This document shows, piece by piece, positions 16,727-26,366 of a DNA stretch of 47,550 bases; the stretch's first letter is position 1; every line of letters starts with the position of its first letter. The notes beneath the pieces were generated by a model. That model was not told the DNA's origin. It saw only the letters and a list, made by a program, of their open reading frames with translations, and searched no databases. The position numbers and the translations under genes were made by a program. The stretch comes from Candidatus Desantisbacteria bacterium CG1_02_49_89 (GTDB lineage Bacteria > Desantisbacteria > UBA1551): contig MNUP01000028.1 of assembly GCA_001871075.1 (NCBI GenBank), positions 1 to 47,550 of the forward strand, written 5' to 3'.

Positions 16727-17389
16727 ATGAAGAAAGTGATCGTGTTCGCGGTAATTATCGGGATGGCCATAGGTTCCGCGGCTTACGCGGAAAAAATGTA
16801 TGAGGGAGAAGATATCCCGAAATACATATATAACCTTAAGGAAGGAAATTTCGCGATCAAGGTGGATGCGGTCCTGTCACTCGGCAAGATAGGAAAACCG
16901 GCGATACCCGCCCTCCTCGAAACCCTCAAGGATAAAAATGATTTTACGAGGGTAGGTTCGGTCCTCGCACTCGGTGAAATAGGGAGCAGGGAAAATATCA
17001 TGTTCCCCGAGCTGATCCAGTCGGTGGCCGATAAGAGCGAGCTTGTCAGGTGGGCGGCAATAGAGGCGCTCGGCGTGATAGGCCTGGCCGCAAAAGACGC
17101 GCTGCCCGCGGTAACCGCCGCGTTAAAAGATAAAACCGAGCTTGTCAGGTGGGCGGCTGCAGACGTCCTGGACGAAATAAGCACGGACGCGAAATCGTCA
17201 GTGCCGGCGCTGATAGAAGCGCTTAAAGACAGCAATAAAAATGTCAGGGAGAATGCCAGCGAATCCCTCGGAGAAATAGGGGATCGGTCCGCGCTTGAGG
17301 CATTGGATCTTTTGGCAAAGAATGACAGAGAAGAATCCGTGAGGAAATCCGCTGAGACGGCAATAGAAAGGATAAGGTCAAAGAAATAA
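16727..17389 (+). CDS. Secreted HEAT-repeat protein
   Basis: 220 residues with a Sec signal peptide (cleavage likely after AAYA, about residue 21). Four to five HEAT/PBS-lyase-like repeats of about 31-38 residues follow, each with the pattern VRxxAxxALGxIG (LSLGKIG, LALGEIG, EALGVIG, ESLGEIG). HEAT repeats form an alpha solenoid that binds proteins, here probably in the periplasm; no enzyme activity is implied. The ribosome binding site (GAGG, 16718-16721) is the end of a repeat element. A terminator-like hairpin follows at 17430. Confidence 0.88.
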   Translation: MKKVIVFAVIIGMAIGSAAYAEKMYEGEDIPKYIYNLKEGNFAIKVDAVLSLGKIGKPAIPALLETLKDKNDFTRVGSVLALGEIGSRENIMFPELIQSVADKSELVRWAAIEALGVIGLAAKDALPAVTAALKDKTELVRWAAADVLDEISTDAKSSVPALIEALKDSNKNVRENASESLGEIGDRSALEALDLLAKNDREESVRKSAETAIERIRSKK

Positions 17390-17429
17390 TTTGAAAAATA
17401 GGGACAGTTGTATCAGTTTAATTATTCTG

Positions 17430-17476
17430 TTACCTAACAAACTATGATATTTAAATAGTTGTTAGGTAATTTTTTT
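17430..17476 (+). terminator. Probable intrinsic terminator after the HEAT-repeat gene
   Basis: Perfect 11-bp inverted repeat TTACCTAACAA (17430-17440) / TTGTTAGGTAA (17459-17469) followed by seven T residues (17470-17476). The stem is AT-rich and the loop is 18 nt, so termination strength is uncertain. Confidence 0.55.
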
Positions 17477-17549
17477 ATCCCTGCAAACGTGCGACGAAAC
17501 GTCGTACCCCGCCAAGGTAATTGGCGGGCGCAGCGCTACATTACTACAA

Positions 17550-17575
17550 GATTGCTTCGCTACGCCCGCAATGAC
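17550..17575 (-). repeat. Fragment of the ATTGCGAG...GCAATC dispersed repeat
   Basis: GATTGCTTCGC followed by CGCAATGAC is the reverse complement of a dispersed intergenic sequence common in many bacteria. A fuller copy lies at 30309-30379. Confidence 0.6.
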
Positions 17576-17653
17576 ACGCAAGGCTCCCTCCTGACAAAAT
17601 TGGCGGGTCTTCGAAAAGCCTTGCCCTACGAAAGAATAAATCGGGGGCGGCTT

Positions 17654-17815
17654 GGTTTTTTCCTTGACCCCTGCTAATTTCTTCGAAATTAAGCTGCTGG
17701 GGTCTGCGTCTCTGGGTTCATAAGTGTGGTTTTTTCCTTGACCCCTGCTAATTTCTTCGAAATTAAGCTGCTGGGGTCTGCGTCTCTGGGTTCATAAGTG
17801 TGGTTTTTTCCTTGA
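17654..17815 (+). repeat. Two tandem 74-bp units plus partial third (family E)
   Basis: Units begin at 17654, 17728 and 17802, exactly 74 bp apart, and the first two are nearly identical. Each contains TTGACCCC, a TAATTTC-TTC-GAAATTA hairpin and GGGGTCTGCG. The third copy breaks off right after TTGAC, which becomes the -35 box at 17812. The single unit at 462-540 ends the same way. Confidence 0.9.
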
Positions 17816-17840
17816 CAAATGTCAAAAAATAACGTATAAT
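17812..17840 (+). promoter_or_regulatory. Full-consensus promoter giving a probably leaderless mRNA
   Basis: TTGACA (17812-17817), a 17-bp spacer, then TATAAT (17835-17840). Only eight bases separate the -10 box from the ATG at 17849, so transcription should begin at or within a base or two of the start codon. No Shine-Dalgarno sequence is possible. Confidence 0.8.
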
Positions 17841-17848
17841 GTTATAAA

Positions 17849-19063
17849 ATGACACGATATAGGAAAAGGGAAATAACCGGGGTTTTAACCGATGCGCTGA
17901 AGAATATGCCGGTGGTTGTGCTTTCCGGCATGAGGCAAACAGGCAAAAGCACCCTGCTGCTTAACCAGCAGCAGCTGCGGGGCAGGAAATACCTGAGTTT
18001 TGATGACTTTGGCACTTTGGATGCCGCCAGAAGAAATCCGGAAGAATTAATATCCGGAACAGGGCCTGTCACTATTGACGAAGCGCAGAAAAATCCCGAA
18101 ATAATGAATGCTATTAAAAGGGAAGTAGACAAGAACCGTAAACCGGGCAGGTTCCTTCTGAGCGGTTCAGCCAACTTCCTTCTTTTAAAGAATATCGCTG
18201 AAAGCCTGGCAGGCCGTGCCTTATACCTGACACTGCCTCCTTTTACCCGCAGGGAAATCCAGGGCACAAGAGAGCAGCCCGCGATCATCCATTTTATTAA
18301 TGAAGGATCCTTCCCTGAAAGAAAAGCAAGCCCGATCAGCTGGCAGGAAATTTTAAAAGGCGGCATGCCGCCTGTCTGCCTCGGTGAAGTAAAAAATCCC
18401 GACGTATGGTTCCGGGGTTATGAACAAACTTACCTGGAACGGGACATCCGCGCCTTAAACCAGGTTGCAGATCTGGTTGCTTTCCGGCGGCTCCTGCAAC
18501 TCACGGCTTTGAGAAGCGCCCAGATCATGAAACAGAGCGAGCTGGCGCGGGACGCAAAATTAAACGCAATGACCGCTTCCAGATACCTTTCTTTGATGGA
18601 AACGTCCTTTATTATAAGACTTATGCCCCCGAATCTCCGTAACCGGTCCAGCCGCCTGGTCAAATCTCCTAAATTGTACCTATCAGACACAGGCCTTGCT
18701 TCTTATCTCGCCGGAGTAAAAAAAACAGGCGCAAATGAACCAATGAGCGGAGCCCTGCTGGAAAACTATGCCGCGCAGAATCTTGACGGTATTCTTTCCG
18801 CGCATTGCCCGCATGCAAAAATCGGGTACTGGAACATTCAGGGCAGATATGAGGTGGATTTTATAATCGAGACGGGCAACGAAACCATTGCCATTGAAAT
18901 TAAAAACAGCAGCCGGTGGGCGGAAAGCGACCTGACCGGTTTAAGAGCGTATCTGAATAGCGCCAGAGAATGCCGCGCCGCTATTTTGGCCTGCAACACG
19001 CAGGAAGTTCACAGGATCGAAAATAAAATATGGGTAGCGCCGATCCATTTGCTTTTAAGCTGA
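17849..19063 (+). CDS. AAA-superfamily ATPase with DUF4143 domain
   Basis: 404 residues. The N-terminal ATPase has Walker A G27-MRQTG-K33-S-T, Walker B ending PVTIDEAQK, and the sensor-like RFLLSGSANFLLLK. The C-terminal DUF4143 region (from about residue 205) carries a winged-helix-like stretch, then the nuclease-like core EVDFIIETGNETIAIEIKNS, with a D…E-x-K pattern. Related genes are abundant, often solitary and frequently transferred; their role is unproven. Family members normally start close to the motif RYxKREI, which supports the ATG at 17849. That start directly abuts the promoter. Confidence 0.88.
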   Translation: MTRYRKREITGVLTDALKNMPVVVLSGMRQTGKSTLLLNQQQLRGRKYLSFDDFGTLDAARRNPEELISGTGPVTIDEAQKNPEIMNAIKREVDKNRKPGRFLLSGSANFLLLKNIAESLAGRALYLTLPPFTRREIQGTREQPAIIHFINEGSFPERKASPISWQEILKGGMPPVCLGEVKNPDVWFRGYEQTYLERDIRALNQVADLVAFRRLLQLTALRSAQIMKQSELARDAKLNAMTASRYLSLMETSFIIRLMPPNLRNRSSRLVKSPKLYLSDTGLASYLAGVKKTGANEPMSGALLENYAAQNLDGILSAHCPHAKIGYWNIQGRYEVDFIIETGNETIAIEIKNSSRWAESDLTGLRAYLNSARECRAAILACNTQEVHRIENKIWVAPIHLLLS

Positions 19064-19292
19064 GAATGAGCAAATAAGGGGAACCGCCCGCTCCGCGGCG
19101 GAGGTCTTCCACAGAGGGAGAGAAAAGGGGCATTGCTGCCCCTTCAAATGTTATATATAGGAATTTACGGTTTGTTCAGTCAATTGAGCAAATTGTAAAT
19201 AGGGGAATTGAGGGGGATTTTTAAACGACCCTGAAGGGCCTACTCCTAAGGCTCTAAAAATTAAAAGACGGTTCCAAGGTTCAAGAAAAACA
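19064..19292. repeat. Intergenic stretch with repeat fragments
   Basis: It contains a GGGGGATTT fragment of the TCCCCC hairpin family (about 19199-19222) and the 23-bp sequence 19227-19249 (GACCCTGAAGGGCCTACTCC and three more bases). That sequence recurs with one mismatch inside the GH116 coding sequence at 38268-38290. No clear promoter or strong ribosome binding site precedes the following gene. Confidence 0.6.
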
Positions 19293-22200
19293 ATGCGTAA
19301 AAATGTATTTCCTATTATTTTGGGTGTGATTCTAGTGACGATGGCGGGAGCGAATGCATTCGCGGCAAATTTCCTGCGCAACCAGTCTTTTGAGATAGGG
19401 GAAGGGGCTTTTGAGGTGGATAAGGCCATTGTCAACACAAGCTCGTCCGCGCTTTACTGGACAAACGGGACTGACCACTTAAGGAGCCAGGACAGAGCGT
19501 ATTCAGGTTCCTGGTCTATCAAAAGCATTTCCGCGGGGGATTCGTCTTACACTATATCAAATTTGATATATGTTGAGACTTCAACCCAGTATAAGCTTTC
19601 AGGATGGATCTTCAATTCGCTTTCTTCAGGCAACGCGTATATAGACCTTGCCGGCGTTGCGGGACAGCCGGTTCTTATGTCCGCGAACGGAAATAACGCC
19701 TGGGAATATATTGAAGGCGTTTGGAATAGCGGTACTTCTTCAGAGGTCCAGGCGCGGTGTGCCAGTGACGGTAACCCGTCCGGAAGCGTGTGGTTCGATG
19801 ATATAAAATTCGAGCGCGCTCCGTGTTTCGTGACAACATCAGGATACGATTTTTACAACAACGGCAGGAAATGGTACCCGTACGGCATCAACTACTGGCC
19901 AAGGAACTGCGTTTCAATGATGTACGGGCCGTGGCTGGACTCAAGCGGGCATTACGACGCCGCGGAAATTGAAAAAGACCTGATGGCTATGTCCAGGATG
20001 GGAATGAACATGGTTTACATAGCCGCGGGCACCCCGCTGGACGAGATAGCTCCGAACCTCCTGAATTTCCTTCAGCTTTGCGACAAATACTGCATAAAGG
20101 TCAACCTGGCGATATCAAACCTTAACCCGATGTTCCCGAACCTGGACCCAAACCTCAGCCTGGATTTCATCCGCAAATATAATTTGAAGGATATCGACGC
20201 GCTTTTCGCATATGACATTTCCTGGGAGCCGACTTTCGGGTCTGCTGACGGGTTCGCTTATCCGGGCCCTAACCCAAGAGGGCTGTGGGATTCCGAATGG
20301 AGGGACTGGGTCATTGAAAGGTACGGAAGCATTTCTGCGGCTGAATCGGCCCTCGGAGCCTTAAACACGGTTTCAGGCAACCAGTTCGGCGGCGGCGTTG
20401 TCAGGCACAATGTCCCGGCAAGGATGGTGGCAGGCCAGAATTACAGCGTCCTGATAGAAATGAAAAATATAGGCACAGGCACCTGGTCACAGGCAAACGG
20501 GTACAGATTAACACGGATGAGTTTTTATCCGGGGTCAGGATACGTTTCAAGCATGGGCCCTTCCGAAGTATATCTTGAACCTGCTGATTCAATAGCCACG
20601 GGCGGGTCAAAAACGTTTTCATTCGATATAACCGCGCCTTCCACGCCGGGAAGGTATCTTGTAGCGTATAAGATGTTCACTACCAATTATTCAATCCAGT
20701 ATTTCTGGGGCTGGGTGGGCGGCACCTGCCGTAGGTGGGTGGATGTTGTTTCCGCTGGCGCGCCGATCCAGGAAATGACAACGTATGAGAAGGTTATCAC
20801 AGGGCCTACGGACGCTGAGGCTATGTCCAGCGGCTCAAGCGCCAAGGTCGCGGCGTACAGGCATTTTGTTGACGAGCTTTTAAGCCGCAACTACGGTTTT
20901 ATCATAAGGCAGATAAAAGAGATCGCGCCGGACCAGCTGGTTTCTTTCAGGCAGAACAGCTACGGAAGGGACCAATACGCGATGTCTTTTGATTTCAAAG
21001 CGACCTGCGTGTGGAACGATTTTGTCCAGCCTGAAGCGTATACCGCGTATAACGGGGACACAACCACCTGGAGAAGGACCGGGTTTGACACGGTTTACGC
21101 AAGGTTTGCCTCAGCGAACAAGCGGCCGGTCTGGTGGGCTGAAGGCGGTTATAATGTTTTCAGCTATTCGGGTAACCCGCCGCCTGTTGGCGCGTTCAAT
21201 TACGAGTGGGGGCAGTATAAGAAATGGTGGATAGCTCTGAAAGAGGCTTACGCGTGCGGTGTTGCTCCCTGGTGGTTCCCCGGAGGGTGGAGGGCGAAGG
21301 ACAGGCCGGGTTATGAGGAGAACAGCGATTTCGGGATAGTAAGCGAGACCTGCGTGCTGAGAAAGGTGTGCGCCGTAATAATAGAGGATTCAATTACTCT
21401 CACAACTCCCAGGGATTACACCAATCCCAATTCCTATATAACGATCGACAGGGACTCTCACGCTGACGGGTATCTCGGTATTTACAACCAGAGATCAATG
21501 GATTACGTGAACGCGAGGGATGCCGGGAATACTCCCTCCATAAGGACAACAGGCACAGGCACTAATTCCAAGAACACGCCGCTGGAAAGGATAGGCAACA
21601 TAGGTTCAGGACCCCCGAAATACCTTAAATCCGAATTTGTTTTTGTGAAAATAAAGGACGCTTACAACAACTGGGCTGAGGCGCATGACGGGGAAGTTGT
21701 GGATGTTCCGTATAACAGCCCGATATATGTTACAGCCAAGATGGTGAATATCGGGGAAGCAGAGTGGTGCACTTATTCATCCGCGCCAGCGGGCGAGAAC
21801 GGTTCTGTAAGGTTTGCGGGGAACGAGAATGCCGGGAACGTGAATTTCAGGCAGGAACTTGACCAGGAAGTCCCGTACCTTTCAAGGATAGATGTTCCCG
21901 GGTTTCCTTTCACGTCCGGCATAACCAGTGAAAGCACGGTTGTTTTCCAGATGGTTGCAGAGCAGAGGTCCTGGTTCGGTGACCAGGTGAAGGTAAGGCT
22001 GCATCCTGTATCCGACCAGGCATCTTCGACAAACACTTTCACGAATTCTTTTCTGCGGATCGCGGAGCCCGGAGTTCCTGCTGACGGAACAAGTAAATGC
22101 ACGGTCAGCGTGATACTGCTGACCGAAACAGGGGTTCCGCGCTTGGGAAAGAGCGTAACGCTTAAAACAACCGGGCACAGTTCTTATGATAATATTACCC

Positions 22201-25200
22201 AGCCAGCTGTAACAGACGCGAACGGTATGTGCACTGGTTTTATCTTCACCTCTTACACGGGTGCCTCGGATATTTACGCGGAAGTTTCAGGCGAGACAAA
22301 CATATATCAGAACCTTGTTTCAAACCCTTCGTTTGAATCAGGTTTTTCCGGATGGCAGCAGAATAACTCAGTCCTGGATCCTTCGGTATACTATTCAGGC
22401 GTTAGCTCAGCAAGGCTTTGTGCTGAACCCGGGCTTGAGACCGGATGCTTAAGCGATACAATACCGGTTGACAATAGCTCAGTGGTTGTGTACAGGATCT
22501 CATTGTTTTGCCGGGTAGTTATAAACACCCCCGCATTTTGCGTTACGGCATTTTATTATAGGGAAGACGGCTCCGCGTGCGGCCCGGCGTATGAAAATAT
22601 TATCGAGATAGGGAACACGGATACCTGGAGAAAAAGGTCAGCGCTGATCGGCGGATCAGGGTCAGGCGCGTATTTCATCCTGCCCGCGGATTGCCTTGGC
22701 GTAAGCATAGGGGCAAGATGGGCGGGCCTGTCAGGACCTTCGACGGCCGCCGGCACAGGATGGATAGACTGCGTAAGGATGGAAAGGGTTCCGTCAGTTA
22801 CCTGGACAGCCACAGGTTTCGCGTTCTCAACTTCTCCTGTGACAGCGACAAAAGGCAATCCCTCGCCGCAGATCTTTGTTGAGGCAAGGGGAAGCGCGGG
22901 TTCGATCATTGACAGCTCATTCACAGATACCTGTGATCTTTCCTCGTCTTCAGCCGGCGGAAAATTCTCGGTTTCAGCAGAGAACTGGGTTGACACTACG
23001 GTCCTTTCTTTCTCGTCCGGTTCCGCCTCGTTCTATTACAAGGACCTGAATGAAGGCTTTCCGAGCATCACTGTTTCAAGGCAAAGGTTTGCATCCGCGT
23101 CCCAGGCGGAAAATATCCTGGCGCCTTTCGCTGATCCTTATGTTTCCAACCTGAAGGTAAGCAAAACAGACCCTGTTGCCGACGGGACAGATTCTGCCGC
23201 GGTCATAGTCACTGTGAATGACAGCTTCAATTTCCCCATCACAGGAAAACAGGTGTTCTTTTTCACGGACAGGCCTGATTCTGACACTATAAAGGACAGC
23301 GCCGGCAATGTTGTGGCGTCCCAGGTGACTGACAAGAACGGGCAGTGCACCGCCTATATCTCTTCGCTTTTTTCAGGAGAGCTCAGCGTGTGCGGGGTGT
23401 GCGACGGAGCCACGATAACGGAAAATGTCGTTCCCAATCCTTCTTTTGAGGACGGCACAGGCGCGAACGCTTCTTTGTGGGCAAGGGATGACGCCGGCAA
23501 TTTCGCGCGCACCACGGAAAAATCCCATTCAGGTAATTATTCCCTGCGCCTCAGGACAACCTGGGGCAAGGCGATAACCACAAAATATATAACGGTAAGC
23601 CCGGACTCTGTTTACAGAATATCCGCGTGGATGTATAATTCTTTGGGCGGAAGCTACAACCAGTACGTTGACCTGAACGACGTTTCAAACGACATAAGCC
23701 TGAATTCAACACGGGGAGCGAACGCGTGGGAATATAAGGAAACAACCTGGTCAAGCGGAATATACACGCAGGTTTACATGCGCGCTGTGCTGGGTGACAT
23801 GCTTTCCCCGGCCGGGACCTGCTGGTTTGACGACATCAGGATGGCGCGTATCCCCACCCTCACTTTCATAGGGGTGGCGATCAGGATAAAAATAGTTTCG
23901 GCTCCGTTCACTGTAAGCAAGGTCAACCCCGCAACAGTAACTGTTGAAGCCTGGGATAGCCTGGGAGCCAGGTCTACCGCGTACAACGATCCTGTTTCTT
24001 TGTCCACAAGTTCAGCAAGCGGGTCTTTTTCACTGGACAAGAATTCCTGGTCCAGCCCGCTGTCAATTTCCATGATAGAAGGGCAGGCGGTTTTTTATTA
24101 CAAGGATACACTCGCCGGTGTACCTGTGATAACGGTTACGTCAGGCAGCCTTGCCCCTGATTCGCAGTCTGAAACAGTCACGGAAGTTATCGTAGGTTCG
24201 AACAGCTCCCGTTTGTTCGCTTTCCCGGCCCAGGCAAAGGCAAACGGGGCCGAGCAGATAAGGGTAGTCGCGGCAATGAACGACGTTTACGGATTTCCTG
24301 TCCCTTCCCAGCCTGTAACCCTTTGCAGGACTGATACCAGAACTATCGTTCCGGCAAACCCCCTTACAACAGACGCGAACGGTATGTGCACGTTCACGGT
24401 TACTTCCTCATACGCGGGCATAGTTTCCCTTTCAGCTTTGTGCGCTGACGGCACCGCGGCCTATATGTTCTATGACGATTTCCTGTCTTACGCGGAGGGA
24501 AGCGACGCTTCCCAGGCATGGATAAAAGACAGGGGGGCCTGGAAGGTGCAGGCCGGGGAATTCGTCCAGACGCCGGCGGCTGACGGCCTTGTTTTTGCGG
24601 GGGATTTCAAGTGGACTGATTACACGATCGAAGCAAGGATGAGAACAGACATTCCCGGCGCGCAGACCTGGGACGTGGGAAGGATATTTTTCAGGTGCGC
24701 GCCTTACTCGGCCTCTTACGAATACTATTTCATCCTGCTGCACACTTACGGGTTGATAGAATACGGGGTTTCAAGGCCTTCAAAACCAACGGCCGGCAAC
24801 GAAGGCTGGTACTCGAACCGTAAAACCGTGAGCACAGGCGAAAGCTCCTCTGCCTGGCACAAGTTCAGGATAAACGTAACAGGCTCTGGCCCCGTGAAGA
24901 TAGATGTCTACATGGACGACGTGCTGAGGTTCACGCAGATCGAGTCTGAAGACACGTTTATCCTTACCGCCGGCAAGATAGCGCTTCAGGCGGCGAACTC
25001 CGTATCCAGGTTTGACGATGTGAAGGTTTACCCCTGCTCTGTTGAATTTACCGGTTACAGGACCTCGCTGACAACCGACCCGTTCAGGAAACCCGCGAAC
25101 GCGGTTTCCCCTCAGCTGACAATCGCGGTATGCGGAGCGCTTGGCGGGGCGGACGTTTCCTGCAATACGAACGTGGTCCTGACAACTACCTCAAGCTCAG

Positions 25201-26054
25201 GGGGTTTTTCCGCGGGCACGGGCGGGCCGTGGACAAACACCAGGGCTTTTTCCCTTGTTTCAGGCAGGGCAACCTGCTACTACAGAGATCTTGCGATCGG
25301 TAACCCCGCGATCACTGTTTTGCCGAATGCGGGTTCCTGGCTTCTGGCAGGGACACAGATCGAGACTATAACAGCAGGCATAATCTCGATACCCTATTTC
25401 AGCATCAGGACATCAGAGACTTCTTCCTTGATAACCGCGCTTGCCGTTGGGGACGGGGGAGAGACCAATACGGATTTCTCGGAGGCAATGGCTATTTCAT
25501 CTTCTTCTTCCGCAGGCAGGTTCTCTGTTTCCGGAACGTCCTGGAAGGATACCACAGCCATTAAGTTTGAGTCAAGCGCCGCGTATTTCTGTTACAGGGA
25601 CAAAAAGGCAGGCAGCCCGGTGATAACTATATACAACACAGACCTTGGCTTATCTTCAGCCCGGTCTATAGATGTTCTTATCCCTGACATCCGGATCTCG
25701 GTTTCAGTTAGGAAAGAAGGATCAGGCGCGACCGGGGTCCTGATCGTGATAGAGAACGGGGATACCCTGGAATACGAGATCAGCGCGTATAACGCGGGCA
25801 ACGAAACAGCCGCGCTTGTGACAATAACAGACACATTCCTGTTCGATACCGGGTCTTTCTTCCCGCTTGCCTTCGTTTCTATGGAAACATTCCCTCCAGC
25901 GGATTCCTGGTCGTATAAAAACACCGCCGGAAACTGGCAGGCATGGGGTATCGCGCCTGCGAGCGGGGACGACATCAAGGGGCTAAGGTGGGGCATTTCC
26001 ACGCTGGGCGTCGGTGAAACGAGAGTGGTCCGCTTCAGGGTGCGAGTGAAGTAG
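19293..26054 (+). CDS. Giant secreted modular protein with glycosidase-like barrel
   Basis: 2253 residues with a Sec signal peptide (about 1-24, ANAFA). A CBM-like jelly roll (25-175) precedes a clan-A-like TIM barrel (178-700) opening WYPYGINYWPRN. Candidate catalytic glutamates are E312 in DISWEP and E617 in WWAEGG. The barrel appears interrupted by an NBR1/Ig-like domain (about 366-486). A second such domain (800-915) follows, then repeated modules: Big_1-like Ig (ADGTSKCTV…TDANGMC), CBM-like (NPSFE…) and filamin-like Ig (FYYKDLxxGxPxITV), about three rounds. Next come a DUF1080/LamG-like sheet (about 1723-1916), more Ig domains and a DUF11-like C-terminus. No cell-wall or C-terminal sorting motif is visible. 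It is probably an extracellular polysaccharide-active or adhesive protein. Confidence 0.8.
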   Translation: MRKNVFPIILGVILVTMAGANAFAANFLRNQSFEIGEGAFEVDKAIVNTSSSALYWTNGTDHLRSQDRAYSGSWSIKSISAGDSSYTISNLIYVETSTQYKLSGWIFNSLSSGNAYIDLAGVAGQPVLMSANGNNAWEYIEGVWNSGTSSEVQARCASDGNPSGSVWFDDIKFERAPCFVTTSGYDFYNNGRKWYPYGINYWPRNCVSMMYGPWLDSSGHYDAAEIEKDLMAMSRMGMNMVYIAAGTPLDEIAPNLLNFLQLCDKYCIKVNLAISNLNPMFPNLDPNLSLDFIRKYNLKDIDALFAYDISWEPTFGSADGFAYPGPNPRGLWDSEWRDWVIERYGSISAAESALGALNTVSGNQFGGGVVRHNVPARMVAGQNYSVLIEMKNIGTGTWSQANGYRLTRMSFYPGSGYVSSMGPSEVYLEPADSIATGGSKTFSFDITAPSTPGRYLVAYKMFTTNYSIQYFWGWVGGTCRRWVDVVSAGAPIQEMTTYEKVITGPTDAEAMSSGSSAKVAAYRHFVDELLSRNYGFIIRQIKEIAPDQLVSFRQNSYGRDQYAMSFDFKATCVWNDFVQPEAYTAYNGDTTTWRRTGFDTVYARFASANKRPVWWAEGGYNVFSYSGNPPPVGAFNYEWGQYKKWWIALKEAYACGVAPWWFPGGWRAKDRPGYEENSDFGIVSETCVLRKVCAVIIEDSITLTTPRDYTNPNSYITIDRDSHADGYLGIYNQRSMDYVNARDAGNTPSIRTTGTGTNSKNTPLERIGNIGSGPPKYLKSEFVFVKIKDAYNNWAEAHDGEVVDVPYNSPIYVTAKMVNIGEAEWCTYSSAPAGENGSVRFAGNENAGNVNFRQELDQEVPYLSRIDVPGFPFTSGITSESTVVFQMVAEQRSWFGDQVKVRLHPVSDQASSTNTFTNSFLRIAEPGVPADGTSKCTVSVILLTETGVPRLGKSVTLKTTGHSSYDNITQPAVTDANGMCTGFIFTSYTGASDIYAEVSGETNIYQNLVSNPSFESGFSGWQQNNSVLDPSVYYSGVSSARLCAEPGLETGCLSDTIPVDNSSVVVYRISLFCRVVINTPAFCVTAFYYREDGSACGPAYENIIEIGNTDTWRKRSALIGGSGSGAYFILPADCLGVSIGARWAGLSGPSTAAGTGWIDCVRMERVPSVTWTATGFAFSTSPVTATKGNPSPQIFVEARGSAGSIIDSSFTDTCDLSSSSAGGKFSVSAENWVDTTVLSFSSGSASFYYKDLNEGFPSITVSRQRFASASQAENILAPFADPYVSNLKVSKTDPVADGTDSAAVIVTVNDSFNFPITGKQVFFFTDRPDSDTIKDSAGNVVASQVTDKNGQCTAYISSLFSGELSVCGVCDGATITENVVPNPSFEDGTGANASLWARDDAGNFARTTEKSHSGNYSLRLRTTWGKAITTKYITVSPDSVYRISAWMYNSLGGSYNQYVDLNDVSNDISLNSTRGANAWEYKETTWSSGIYTQVYMRAVLGDMLSPAGTCWFDDIRMARIPTLTFIGVAIRIKIVSAPFTVSKVNPATVTVEAWDSLGARSTAYNDPVSLSTSSASGSFSLDKNSWSSPLSISMIEGQAVFYYKDTLAGVPVITVTSGSLAPDSQSETVTEVIVGSNSSRLFAFPAQAKANGAEQIRVVAAMNDVYGFPVPSQPVTLCRTDTRTIVPANPLTTDANGMCTFTVTSSYAGIVSLSALCADGTAAYMFYDDFLSYAEGSDASQAWIKDRGAWKVQAGEFVQTPAADGLVFAGDFKWTDYTIEARMRTDIPGAQTWDVGRIFFRCAPYSASYEYYFILLHTYGLIEYGVSRPSKPTAGNEGWYSNRKTVSTGESSSAWHKFRINVTGSGPVKIDVYMDDVLRFTQIESEDTFILTAGKIALQAANSVSRFDDVKVYPCSVEFTGYRTSLTTDPFRKPANAVSPQLTIAVCGALGGADVSCNTNVVLTTTSSSGGFSAGTGGPWTNTRAFSLVSGRATCYYRDLAIGNPAITVLPNAGSWLLAGTQIETITAGIISIPYFSIRTSETSSLITALAVGDGGETNTDFSEAMAISSSSSAGRFSVSGTSWKDTTAIKFESSAAYFCYRDKKAGSPVITIYNTDLGLSSARSIDVLIPDIRISVSVRKEGSGATGVLIVIENGDTLEYEISAYNAGNETAALVTITDTFLFDTGSFFPLAFVSMETFPPADSWSYKNTAGNWQAWGIAPASGDDIKGLRWGISTLGVGETRVVRFRVRVK

Positions 26055-26060
26055 CTCTTA

Positions 26061-26088
26061 GTGTAAGGTGTAACGTGTAAGGTGTAAG
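26061..26088. repeat. Heptamer array, GTGTAAS x4
   Basis: Four contiguous units of GTGTAAS in the order G, C, G, G at the last base. It begins six bases after the stop codon of the giant gene. A single unit, followed by GCATG, is also present near 108. Confidence 0.9.
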
Positions 26089-26202
26089 GCAAGATTAAGC
26101 AAAAATGTAGCGGTGCGATTTATCGCACATTTGTATTTCGCGCTTCTCCCCCCGGATTTGCTCCGCAAATCAAAACAGGGGGGACTTCGGCTACGCCCCG
26201 TA

Positions 26203-26263
26203 GAGTCATTGACTTTAACCTGACTCGTAGGTCCCTGTGTTAAGCCCCGAAGGGGCTACAGGG
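26203..26263 (-). repeat. Structured dispersed repeat, family A, minus orientation
   Basis: Read on the minus strand it has CCCTGT/ACAGGG outer arms, AGCCCC/GGGGCT inner arms, the TAAC bulge, ACCTACGA, and the second stem GAGTCA/TGACTC. Downstream (26270-26325) is a GGGGTCTGCGTCTCTGGG segment shared with the 74-bp family E units. Confidence 0.75.
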
Positions 26264-26319
26264 ATCAGGATAAGCTGCGCAGGGGTCTGCGTCTCTGGGT
26301 ATGAAAGTATGCCTCCTCC

Positions 26320-26347
26320 TTGACTTTCAGGGTTTTTATGATATAAT
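26320..26347 (+). promoter_or_regulatory. Promoter upstream of typA
   Basis: TTGACT (26320-26325), a 16-bp spacer, TATAAT (26342-26347). It leaves a ~165-nt 5' leader containing two heptamer arrays. As at 536 and 17812, the -35 box follows a GGGGTCTGCGTCTCTGGG-type repeat. Confidence 0.7.
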
Positions 26348-26366
26348 ACACTTGTTTATATATTCC

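Noticed and set aside
17459-17677. 72-codon plus-strand frame after the HEAT gene
   Set aside because: It runs through the terminator stem and several dispersed repeats and has no plausible start signal.
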